The translations under genes and the position numbers were made by a program. A stretch of DNA of 7,283 bases from Candidatus Scatousia excrementipullorum (lineage in GTDB: Bacteria; Cyanobacteriota; Vampirovibrionia; Gastranaerophilales; Gastranaerophilaceae): assembly GCA_017694215.1 (NCBI GenBank), contig JADIND010000106.1:1-7283 (forward strand), given 5' to 3'. This document shows positions 1 through 5,808 of the stretch, in pieces. Each line of letters starts with the position of its first letter. Within the stretch, counting starts at the first letter, position 1. The notes under the pieces are model-generated. The model made no database searches, was not told the origin of the DNA, and saw only the letters and a list, made by a program, of their open reading frames with translations.

Positions 1-571
1 GTATAATTCTTGAAATCCTTGATTGTGAAATTTCAAATTCATCAGAAATTTCCCTTAATTTTTTCTCTTTGAAAAATTTATATTCAATAAGTTCCCTTTC
101 ACGTTTCGGGAGTTTTTTAATAGCTTCAAGAATATGTACTTTCAATTCACCGAATTCAACATTTTCTTCAGGAGTTTTGTCTTCCGCTTTTATTTGAGTC
201 GGAACATCTGATTCCTGCAATTCATCTATAGAAAGAATAGTTTTATAAACTTCGCATCTTAATTCATCAGCCGAATCGGAAATTGACTCATCAGATTCAA
301 TTTGAGCTTTGCGGTTTTTCAACGAATACCATTTATACCTTCGTCTTACTTCATTGCGGATAGCCCATTTTATTGCTGTTGATAAGTATGTTGTGTTAAA
401 CGCTTCGGGCTTACTGTTTTTAAAAAGGATATACAGAGTGTGGTTTCCGATATTAATAAGTTCCGGCAGCTCTACAAGATGAGATATCGAAAATTTCTGA
501 TACTCAATTTTTGCAATAGTTTCGACTAAACTTTTATATTCCCTTAGATTAACTTTTGAGCCTGCCTGCAT
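1..571 (-). CDS. Sigma-70 family RNA polymerase sigma factor (3' end cut by window edge)
   Basis: This is the first 190 residues of a small sigma factor that would direct RNA polymerase to a subset of promoters. Residues ~31-52 look like region 2.1 and residues ~57-82 (FNTTYLSTAIKWAIRNEVRR) like regions 2.2-2.4, with the aromatic/basic stretch typical of core binding and -10 recognition. A charged linker (~90-140) replaces a clear region 3. Residues ~148-190 are region 4, with LPKRERELIEYKF followed by a helix-turn-helix (KLREISDEFEISQSRISRII) for -35 contact. The frame is open to the window edge, so the C-terminus is missing. The ATG at 571-569 is preceded by an in-frame stop at 604-602. The only SD-like AGGA lies about 15 nt upstream, so initiation looks weak. 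It is divergent from a universal stress protein, which suggests, but does not prove, a stress role. The sigma family call is confident; the subgroup (FliA/SigB-like versus ECF) is not. Confidence 0.85.
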   Translation of the reverse strand, partial: MQAGSKVNLREYKSLVETIAKIEYQKFSISHLVELPELINIGNHTLYILFKNSKPEAFNTTYLSTAIKWAIRNEVRRRYKWYSLKNRKAQIESDESISDSADELRCEVYKTILSIDELQESDVPTQIKAEDKTPEENVEFGELKVHILEAIKKLPKRERELIEYKFFKEKKLREISDEFEISQSRISRII

Positions 572-591
572 GACTATAACATTTAATCCTA

Positions 592-620
592 TTAACAGCG
601 TTTATCCACATTTGTATGAT
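592..620 (+). promoter_or_regulatory. Predicted sigma-70-type promoter of the universal stress gene
   Basis: TTAACA (592-597, one mismatch to TTGACA) and TATGAT (615-620, one mismatch to TATAAT) are separated by exactly 17 bp. Transcription would start near 627 and give a leader of about 70 nt before the ATG at 698. The -10 lies inside the first copy of the direct repeat described below. The prediction rests on sequence alone. Confidence 0.6.
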
Positions 621-641
621 ATCAGAAAAAAATTTGTATGA
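610..641. repeat. 10-bp direct repeat ATTTGTATGA in the divergent promoter region
   Basis: ATTTGTATGA occurs exactly at 610-619 and again at 632-641. The 22-bp centre spacing places both copies on the same DNA face, two turns apart. The first covers the forward -10 and the second lies just past the predicted start site, touching the reverse -35. This is the position expected of a repressor operator, but no binding protein is identified. Confidence 0.45.
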
Positions 642-644
642 CCA
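616..644 (-). promoter_or_regulatory. Candidate reverse promoter for the sigma factor gene
   Basis: On the minus strand, TGGTCA (644-639) and TATCAT (621-616) are 17 bp apart. The -10 is one mismatch from consensus and the -35 two mismatches. It would give a leader of about 40 nt for the sigma gene. The -10 overlaps the -10 of the forward promoter, so the two could not easily be used at once. It is weaker than the forward candidate. Confidence 0.35.
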
Positions 645-697
645 GCTAATGTAATTTTACTTAACATAAATTATAACGTAATAAAAAGGAGGATTTA

Positions 698-1552
698 ATG
701 AGAGTATTATTCTGTACTGACGGCTCAAAAATAAGTTTCAACGCATTGAACAATTTTGCAAAATGGAGTAAAGGGGCAATAGTTGACGTAATATGCGTAA
801 TAGACTGGAGTTTTTTGCCGGATGAAGTTGTCATAGAAGAAGACGGATTTTCAAATTCTTGTGCAAATATTGCAGATAATATATTGAATTATGCTCAACA
901 GGAAATATCAAAAACAAACCTTATTATGGGAAATAAAATTAAAAGGTGCGGAGAAAGTGTTGCCTGCATTTTGGAACAGGCAGAGGCGGAAACTTATGAA
1001 TTGATAATTATGGGCTCTCATGGAAAGAAAGGGCTGCAAAGATGGCTCGGCTCAGTTTCAAGAGATGTTATAAACAATACCACAGTATCTTCATTTGTAT
1101 CAAAGCAGCAAAATTATGCACAAAGAATTCTTTTCGCCACTGACGGGACAGACAATTCAACGCATGCTCTGCATGAGGCAATCAAGCTATTAAATTTAAA
1201 TGAAAAAGAAATTTTTATATGCGTGATATCAGAAAACCCTAATTTACTTTTTCTTGAAGGAACTCTTGACTCACGCTGGCTTATGGAAATTGAAAAACAA
1301 CAGGAAATATTTGCAGAAAAAACAATAAAAAATGTAATAACAAAGCTTGAAGAATACAACCTTCCGACCAAAAAGAATGCAGTAATAACGGGGCTTCCTG
1401 CAGAAAAGATTAACGAATTTGCACAGAAAGAAGGCATAGATCTCATTGTTATGGGAACACGACATAAAAATAACAAAAAAGGCAGATTTCAATTTTCAGT
1501 GAGTAAAAAAGTTCTTGAAATCACCAAAAGTGACATTATGATAGTGAAATAA
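698..1552 (+). CDS. Universal stress protein with two tandem UspA domains
   Basis: This 284-residue cytoplasmic protein consists of two consecutive UspA folds (about 1-137 and 141-284). UspA proteins are nucleotide-binding or signalling proteins raised under starvation, oxidative or energy stress; the exact role here is unknown. Each half opens with the typical beta-strand and acidic residue (RVLFCTDGS at 2-10; RILFATDGT at 143-151). The first domain has an intact ATP-binding signature, GSHGKKGLQRWLGSVS (106-121), matching the G-x2-G-x9-G-S/T pattern. The second has a degenerate version, GTRHKNNKKGRFQFSVS (253-269), with the glycine spacing broken, so it may not bind ATP. The start is firmly set by AAGGAGG (686-692), 5 nt before the ATG. 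No clear hairpin terminator follows the stop, so some transcription may continue into the next gene. Confidence 0.9.
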   Translation: MRVLFCTDGSKISFNALNNFAKWSKGAIVDVICVIDWSFLPDEVVIEEDGFSNSCANIADNILNYAQQEISKTNLIMGNKIKRCGESVACILEQAEAETYELIIMGSHGKKGLQRWLGSVSRDVINNTTVSSFVSKQQNYAQRILFATDGTDNSTHALHEAIKLLNLNEKEIFICVISENPNLLFLEGTLDSRWLMEIEKQQEIFAEKTIKNVITKLEEYNLPTKKNAVITGLPAEKINEFAQKEGIDLIVMGTRHKNNKKGRFQFSVSKKVLEITKSDIMIVK

Positions 1553-1589
1553 AATAAAAAATAATTTGCAGTTTAAAACAGCACTTTGG

Positions 1590-1603
1590 TTCTATACATA
1601 GAA
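1590..1603. promoter_or_regulatory. 14-bp palindrome upstream of the XRE regulator, candidate operator
   Basis: TTCTAT-AC-ATAGAA is a perfect inverted repeat with 6-bp arms and a 2-bp centre, ending 34 bp before the ATG of the HTH regulator. Dimeric Cro/CI-type proteins commonly bind such sites and regulate their own genes. Assigning it to the neighbouring protein is inference. Confidence 0.4.
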
Positions 1604-1625
1604 AGCTTTTTGTAAATAATGTATC

Positions 1626-1631
1626 TAAAAT
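1626..1631 (+). promoter_or_regulatory. Candidate -10 (TAAAAT) placed for a leaderless XRE transcript
   Basis: TAAAAT is one mismatch from TATAAT and ends 6 nt before the ATG at 1638. No convincing -35 lies 16-18 bp upstream, so it may need an activator, or it may be chance in AT-rich DNA. The same 6-nt spacing is seen before the genes at 2809 and 6894. Confidence 0.3.
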
Positions 1632-1637
1632 TTTAAT

Positions 1638-1913
1638 ATGCGTCAAAGAGAAAGTAAAAAGGCAGATTTAATATTCAGCCTGCTGGCAAAAGAGCTTAAA
1701 ACCGAACGCGAAAAACAACAAAAGTCTATAAGATTGCTGGCTTATGAATTTGACATTCAAAAATCACTCATCAGCAGACTTGAGAACGGGATTAATGAAC
1801 CAAAACTGATATCACTCTGGACACTGTGCGAGGCTCTTAATATTAAACCTTCCGAACTTCTCAAAAGAGTAGAAGAAGATTTACCGGAAGATTTTTCTCT
1901 TATTGAAAAGTAA
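1638..1913 (+). CDS. Small XRE (Cro/CI-type) helix-turn-helix transcriptional regulator
   Basis: This 91-residue protein is almost entirely one HTH_3 (XRE) DNA-binding domain, residues ~17-78. Helix 1 is LAKELKTEREKQQ; the helix 2-3 HTH is SIRLLAYEFDIQKSLISRLE (30-49), and a typical ENG turn and LISLWTLCEALNIKPSELL (58-75) follow. It lacks the C-terminal peptidase or oligomerisation domain of phage CI, so it probably acts as a simple dimeric regulator. An in-frame stop lies at 1626-1628, and the ATG is the only sensible start. There is no Shine-Dalgarno site. It is followed after 13 bp by the glycan-enzyme gene, so the two are very likely co-transcribed. A palindrome at 1590-1603 is a possible autoregulatory site. 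The family call is confident; its targets are unknown. Confidence 0.88.
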   Translation: MRQRESKKADLIFSLLAKELKTEREKQQKSIRLLAYEFDIQKSLISRLENGINEPKLISLWTLCEALNIKPSELLKRVEEDLPEDFSLIEK

Positions 1914-1917
1914 AAGG
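1912..1917 (+). promoter_or_regulatory. RBS (AAAAGG) that sets the start of the glycan enzyme
   Basis: AAAAGG overlaps the XRE stop codon (1911-1913) and sits 9 nt before the ATG at 1927. The alternative TTG at 1903 has no such site. This supports translational coupling of the two genes. Confidence 0.5.
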
Positions 1918-1926
1918 TTAATAACT

Positions 1927-2757
1927 ATGTCAAAAACCATCAATCCGAGAACAAAAAGCAATATATTAAAAAATACGTTTCAATCAATTTTTTCCGTAAG
2001 AAATGATCTTAATTATAAAGTTATTTCAATTTTAGGACTAAAATTTAAAATACACGACAAAAAATTAGACAGCAGGGTTTTATCAGAGAATGAGCGAATT
2101 GCACACTGCATAAGCGTAAGCAATCTACACAGAGAAGTTTTTCCAAAATACAAAAACATTAATTACGGAAAAGAAGTAGTCTTAATTGCAACAGGCCCGA
2201 GCCTGAAACATTTTATTCCGGTAAAAGATGCTGTTTATGTAGGTGTAAACAGAGCATTTACATATGATAAGGCTAAATTTGATTATCTTTTTGTGCAGGA
2301 TTATTCTGATGCAACAAGAGAATATTTTGATAATTTTATGGCATATAAGGGAGCCAAAAAGTTCTGCGGTATAGTTGCAGAAGAAATTTGGCCGCAATCA
2401 GTTATACCGGAAAGTAAATGTCTGAATGCCGAGAGATATTACGTAGACCCGCCTTTTTACAGAACCCATTTTACAAGAGACATTGCAAATGAAGCAATGG
2501 GTGATTCTTATTCAATAGTTTTTCCGGCAATGCAGTTTATACTCTGGACAAATCCGAAACGAATTTATATAGTCGGATGCGACTGCAATACATCCGGACA
2601 TTTTAACTGTCAAAAAAATAATCTCAATACAGAAAGAGTTATTGAGGGCTGGATTAAGATTAGAGAATTTGCCAAAATACATTATCCCGACACTGAAATC
2701 ATTTCTGTTAATCCTGTCGGACTAAAAGGGCTTTTTAAAGATATCACAACAACATAA
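1927..2757 (+). CDS. Putative DUF115/GT42-like surface-glycan biosynthesis enzyme
   Basis: This 276-residue protein probably acts in assembly of surface polysaccharide or a glycan modification; the sugar and reaction are unknown. It has a Rossmann-like nucleotide-sugar fold signature, VVLIATGPSLK (84-94), like the GxGPSL motif of DUF115/MptE-like proteins and GT42 sialyltransferase-type enzymes. Then come VYVGVNRAF (103-111), FDYLFVQDYSD (118-128), and a late IYIVGCDCNTSGHF (213-226) where related proteins have a conserved Gly-Cys/Cys-Asp...His segment. The last part, EIISVNPVGLKGLFKD (257-272), also matches the family layout. Residues ~21-42 hold IFSVRN...KVISILGLKFKI, a short N-terminal module I recall from many host-associated polysaccharide glycosyltransferases. 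I prefer the ATG at 1927 (AAAAGG at 1912-1917, 9 nt spacing) to an upstream TTG at 1903 that overlaps the XRE gene. No signal peptide is seen. It lies downstream of the XRE gene and is probably under its control. Confidence 0.6.
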   Translation: MSKTINPRTKSNILKNTFQSIFSVRNDLNYKVISILGLKFKIHDKKLDSRVLSENERIAHCISVSNLHREVFPKYKNINYGKEVVLIATGPSLKHFIPVKDAVYVGVNRAFTYDKAKFDYLFVQDYSDATREYFDNFMAYKGAKKFCGIVAEEIWPQSVIPESKCLNAERYYVDPPFYRTHFTRDIANEAMGDSYSIVFPAMQFILWTNPKRIYIVGCDCNTSGHFNCQKNNLNTERVIEGWIKIREFAKIHYPDTEIISVNPVGLKGLFKDITTT

Positions 2758-2773
2758 ATGCAATGTAACTTTC

Positions 2774-2802
2774 TTGAAAAAAGAACTTGAATTTAATATA
2801 AT
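2774..2802 (+). promoter_or_regulatory. Consensus promoter placed for a leaderless permease transcript
   Basis: TTGAAA (2774-2779) and a perfect TATAAT (2797-2802) are separated by 17 bp. The -10 ends 6 nt before the ATG at 2809, so transcription should start at or within a base of the start codon. It lies immediately after the preceding gene, marking the permease pair as a separate transcription unit. Confidence 0.7.
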
Positions 2803-2808
2803 GGTTTT

Positions 2809-3681
2809 ATGTTTAAATATTACGGGAAATACGCACCATATTTATTTTTGCTGCCAGCGGGCATCGTTTTATTAATATTTTTCTTTATCCCGTTTTTTCA
2901 AACATTTATTTTAAGTTTTTACGATTATTCTTCAAGCATATATCATCCGTCATTCGCAGGGTTAGAAAATTATATTAAATTATTTCAAAGCCCGATTTTT
3001 TACAAGGTATTATGGAACACTTTCTTATACTTGTTTATTGCAGTGCCGGTTCTGGCAATATTTCCACTGTTTGTAGCAATACTTATAAATCAAAAAATCA
3101 GAGGCATAACCTTGTATAAGATACTAATTTATTTTCCTGTAATTGTTTCAATAGTAGTTGCAGCGATAGCATTCAAGTGGCTTTACGCTGATCAGGGGAT
3201 TTTAAACTATCTGGTAACGGCATGCGGATTTAAGGCAATCGGCTGGCTTACGGATCCGAATTGGGCATTATATTCGGTAATCTGGGTTACAATCTGGAAA
3301 GGTATAGGATATTATATGATAATTTATCTTGCTGCATTAATGAGTGTTCCCAAAGAACTCTACGAAGCCTGTGATATTGACGGAGCCGATTTTTTAACAA
3401 AACATCTAACCGTTACAATTCCGCATATAATGCCGACAATCGCTCTTGTCACGACAATAAGTGCAATTTCCGCAATGAAAGTTTTTGCGGAAATCTATGT
3501 TATGACAAAGGGAGGCCCGCTGAATTCAAGCAAAACCATTGTATATTACATATACGAAAGAGCTTTTGAAAATCTTGATTTAGGATATGCATCTGCAATG
3601 GCGGTTGTACTACTTGTTATAGTAATGATATTTTCACTGATAAATATTTTCTGTTTTGAGAAAAATAAATATCAAATTTAA
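2809..3681 (+). CDS. ABC sugar-transporter permease, MalF/UgpA type
   Basis: This 290-residue inner-membrane protein is one half of the channel of a carbohydrate ABC importer (CUT1 family). There are about six membrane segments, near 11-32, 70-94, 105-123, 152-175, 208-228 and 262-284. The N-terminus KYAPYLFLLPAGIVLLIF and the late block VMTKGGPLNSSKTIVYYIYE...GYASAM are hallmarks of this family. The cytoplasmic EAA loop that docks the ATPase is at 183-209 (ELYEACDIDGAD...IPHIMP), with EAC in place of the usual EAA. Length is typical. The ATG is the only in-frame start after a stop at 2794-2796 and has no Shine-Dalgarno site; see the promoter above. It forms an operon with the MalG-type partner 16 bp downstream. 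Substrate cannot be read from the sequence; maltose, lactose, glycerol-3-phosphate and other sugars are transported by such pairs. Confidence 0.92.
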   Translation: MFKYYGKYAPYLFLLPAGIVLLIFFFIPFFQTFILSFYDYSSSIYHPSFAGLENYIKLFQSPIFYKVLWNTFLYLFIAVPVLAIFPLFVAILINQKIRGITLYKILIYFPVIVSIVVAAIAFKWLYADQGILNYLVTACGFKAIGWLTDPNWALYSVIWVTIWKGIGYYMIIYLAALMSVPKELYEACDIDGADFLTKHLTVTIPHIMPTIALVTTISAISAMKVFAEIYVMTKGGPLNSSKTIVYYIYERAFENLDLGYASAMAVVLLVIVMIFSLINIFCFEKNKYQI

Positions 3682-3683
3682 TT

Positions 3684-3689
3684 GAAAGG
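3684..3689 (+). promoter_or_regulatory. RBS (GAAAGG) supporting a TTG start
   Basis: GAAAGG lies 8 nt before TTG 3698-3700. The frame has a stop at 3683-3685 and no ATG or GTG near the conserved N-terminus, so TTG is the supported start. ATTGAAAGG occurs twice, at 3681-3689 and 3697-3705, the second copy covering the start codon itself. Confidence 0.6.
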
Positions 3690-3697
3690 TTAGACTA

Positions 3698-4543
3698 TTG
3701 AAAGGGTTAAAATTAAAAAATTTATACATTCACATAATATTAACAGCGGTATCACTGCTTTCAATATTTCCTTTTATATGGCTTATTTCAACTTCATTAA
3801 AAGGACCTGCGGAAAACATATTTGCATATCCTCCCGCAATTATCCCTGAAGATTTTACATGGGCAAATTATATTGGAGTATGGCACAAAGTTGACTTTAT
3901 CGGATACTTTATAAACAGTATGATTGTTGCCGGCGGCACAGTTCTATTAAACCTTATACTTTCTGCAATGGCAGGCTATCCGCTTGCAAGAATGGAATTT
4001 AAGGGAAAAAAGATTGCGTTTTTTTCAATACTTGCAACAATAATGATACCATTTCAGGCAATAATGCTGCCCGTTTACTTGATAACATTAAAATTACACC
4101 TTGTTGACAGCGTAAATAATTTTGCAGGATTTATCGGATTAATAATGCCGTTTGCGGTGAGTGCATTCGGAATATTTTTAATGCGGCAGGCCTTTTTGGG
4201 AATACCCAGAGAAATGGAAGAAGCGGCTATTGTTGACGGTTGCAGTGTCTGGCAGGTATTTACAAAAGTATTAATACCTATGGTGAAGCCGTCGCTTGCG
4301 GTACTTGCAATATTTACATTTATCGGCTCCTGGGGGGAATTTTTGTGGCCAAGTATTGTATTAACAAAAGAATCAATGTACACTCTGCCTGTCGGAGTAA
4401 ACAACCTGCAGGGAATGTTCAGCTCAAACTGGAGATTTATTGCGGCAGGTTCAATTCTTGCAACAATTCCTATTGTAATATTTTTCCTTGCTATGCAAAG
4501 ATATTTTATTTCAGGTGAAAATGAAGGGGCAGTAAAAGGATAA
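3698..4543 (+). CDS. ABC sugar-transporter permease, MalG type (TTG start)
   Basis: This is the second channel subunit (281 residues) of the CUT1 carbohydrate importer, expected to pair with the MalF-type protein encoded just upstream. The N-terminal segment IILTAVSLLSIFPFIWLISTSLK (13-35) is the classic MalG start, and further membrane segments lie near 72-97, 108-132, 141-163, 198-220 and 246-268. The EAA loop at 171-198 is canonical: REMEEAAIVDGCSVWQVFTK followed by IPMVKP. Other family features are YPLARMEFKGK (94-104), the SWGEFLWP segment (211-218) and the TLPVG motif (229-233). Translation starts at a rare TTG with an RBS 8 nt upstream. The gene ends 20 bp from the stop of a convergent gene, with no obvious terminator between. 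Neither the binding protein nor the ATPase follows, so these must lie elsewhere or be shared. Confidence 0.92.
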   Translation: MKGLKLKNLYIHIILTAVSLLSIFPFIWLISTSLKGPAENIFAYPPAIIPEDFTWANYIGVWHKVDFIGYFINSMIVAGGTVLLNLILSAMAGYPLARMEFKGKKIAFFSILATIMIPFQAIMLPVYLITLKLHLVDSVNNFAGFIGLIMPFAVSAFGIFLMRQAFLGIPREMEEAAIVDGCSVWQVFTKVLIPMVKPSLAVLAIFTFIGSWGEFLWPSIVLTKESMYTLPVGVNNLQGMFSSNWRFIAAGSILATIPIVIFFLAMQRYFISGENEGAVKG

Positions 4544-4563
4544 ATCCATAAATAGTATGAAAC

Positions 4564-5634
4564 TTACAAATCTTCATCAGGGTTAAGGAATAAATGTCTT
4601 GATTTACATGTGGCAAAATTTTTCAAGATGGCTTCATCAAGTTCTTCTGTTGCTACGACTTTTCCGTTTTCATATGTGATGTGTGCTTGCAGTTCTAAAT
4701 CAGGTCCTTCTTCTTCATATCGTTTTCTTACATATTCTCTGCCTTCTTCATCCAACAAAACTCTCTGAGTTACGTCGCTCATAACATCAAACATATATGT
4801 CTGTCTAGCAGAATTCGGGTCTTTAGAGCCAATAAGAGTGTTTGCTTTTTCCATTTCCTCATATGCTTCTTTGTAATGCTTCATAGTCTGAAGAAGTACA
4901 GCAAGATTGTAGTGAGCCTCATAATTCATCGGACCTAATTCTATTGCTCTGCAATAATTCAAACCCGCAAGATTATAATCCTTATTTAAGTGATAAGCCA
5001 GTGCAAGGTTATAAAAAGCATCATAATCATCTTTGAGATATTTAATAGCTTCTTTATAAGCTTTTATAGCTTCCAGAAGAAAATGGCTCTGTTCCGTTAT
5101 ATCTCCGTCAGAGTATATTGACTTTTGGCGATATGCCACCCCCATATTATAATATGCAAGTCCGATATTTGTCTTGTAGCTTCTTAAATTATTAAATACA
5201 AACGGAATATAAACAAGCCGTTTTCTTATACCGGTAATATACTGATACTGGTCAATAGCCGTATTAAAATCACCCATCTTTTCAGCAGAAACGATACCAT
5301 GATCCATTCTCGCAATAACATAATTCGGATTATATTGAATTGCCTTATCATAAGCATCAAGTGCCGAATAATAATCCTCATATGCAATATAAATATTTCC
5401 GAGATTTAACCATGCACCATAATGCTCCGGATAATATCCCAGTCCTTTTTTATATAAATCTATAGCCTTTTGAAATTGCGTCTTTCTTAAATATTTATCA
5501 CCCTGAGCGACGTAATACATTCCGCGGACTTTATTTACCTGCCGCTTATAAAAATTCGGGTACATAAAAATTGAAGCAACAAATGCAACAAATATCAAAA
5601 ATGAAAAAATTTTTCTTAATCTTATTTTTAGCAC
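4564..5634 (-). CDS. Membrane-anchored TPR-repeat protein (GTG start)
   Basis: This 356-residue protein has an N-terminal basic stretch and one hydrophobic segment, IFSFLIFVAFVASIFMY (9-25), either a signal anchor or an uncleaved signal. About six tetratricopeptide repeats follow, near 40-71, 72-105, 106-136, 156-203 (with an insertion), 204-237 and 238-270. Repeat hallmarks are AWLNLGNIYIAYEDYYSALDAYDKAIQYNP and AFYNLALAYHLNKDYNLAGLNYCRAIELGP-type blocks (split at 74-103 and 207-235). TPRs are protein-interaction scaffolds; no catalytic domain is visible. The C-terminal ~85 residues are acidic and unassigned. I chose GTG 5634-5632 because GGAGAG (5646-5641) sits 6 nt upstream and the hydrophobic segment follows directly. 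A longer frame from TTG 5682 or ATG 5655 lacks a good RBS and adds an unlikely leader. It is convergent with the permease operon and divergent from the gene at 5809. Confidence 0.85.
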   Translation of the reverse strand: MLKIRLRKIFSFLIFVAFVASIFMYPNFYKRQVNKVRGMYYVAQGDKYLRKTQFQKAIDLYKKGLGYYPEHYGAWLNLGNIYIAYEDYYSALDAYDKAIQYNPNYVIARMDHGIVSAEKMGDFNTAIDQYQYITGIRKRLVYIPFVFNNLRSYKTNIGLAYYNMGVAYRQKSIYSDGDITEQSHFLLEAIKAYKEAIKYLKDDYDAFYNLALAYHLNKDYNLAGLNYCRAIELGPMNYEAHYNLAVLLQTMKHYKEAYEEMEKANTLIGSKDPNSARQTYMFDVMSDVTQRVLLDEEGREYVRKRYEEEGPDLELQAHITYENGKVVATEELDEAILKNFATCKSRHLFLNPDEDL

Positions 5635-5640
5635 ACACAG

Positions 5641-5646
5641 CTCTCC
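5641..5646 (-). promoter_or_regulatory. RBS (GGAGAG) that sets the GTG start of the TPR protein
   Basis: Read on the minus strand, GGAGAG is 6 nt upstream of GTG 5634-5632, the best initiation context in this frame. It argues against the longer 372-residue reading. Confidence 0.6.
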
Positions 5647-5700
5647 AACCACCATTCTACAAAGAAACAGCCGTACTGGCAACTTTGTATCAAATATTAA

Positions 5701-5734
5701 TTGTAAAGTTATGTTACAAAAATAAACCTATAAT
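5701..5734. promoter_or_regulatory. Divergent promoter region: TTGTAA-N7-TTACAA palindrome and a TATAAT box
   Basis: The 174-bp spacer between two divergent genes contains an inverted repeat, TTGTAA (5701-5706) and TTACAA (5714-5719), plus a perfect forward TATAAT at 5729-5734 with no good -35 at 16-18 bp. If that box is used, the gene at 5809 would have a leader of about 65-70 nt, and the palindrome would sit where an activator or repressor could act. The element is suggestive only. Confidence 0.3.
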
Positions 5735-5808
5735 GCAATTTTGCTGAAGAAAAATTTTTTATATAAGTAAGGTAGGTTAAAGTTAATATACAATTTGGAG
5801 GTTAGGAA

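Noticed and set aside
1903..1926. Upstream TTG start extending the glycan enzyme by 8 residues into the XRE gene
   Set aside because: It has no RBS, and the extra residues (MKSKRLIT) are translated from the regulator's end and stop region. The ATG at 1927 has AAAAGG at a suitable distance.
2771..2785. TTCTT-GAAAA-AAGAA as a terminator after the glycan enzyme
   Set aside because: A 5-bp stem with four A:T pairs and one G:C, and no U-tract. It overlaps the -35 of a much better supported promoter.
4075..4404. Minus-strand open frame of 109 codons inside the MalG-type gene
   Set aside because: It is antisense to a strongly conserved permease, with no recognisable domain and no RBS; it is a shadow of the real reading frame. 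The same applies to the other internal frames at 1114-1492, 2182-2397, 4240-4518, 5728-6090 and 6254-6545.
5635..5682. Longer TPR protein from TTG 5682 (372 residues) or ATG 5655
   Set aside because: Neither start has a good Shine-Dalgarno site; GGAGAG lies at ideal spacing to GTG 5634, and the signal-anchor segment follows directly.
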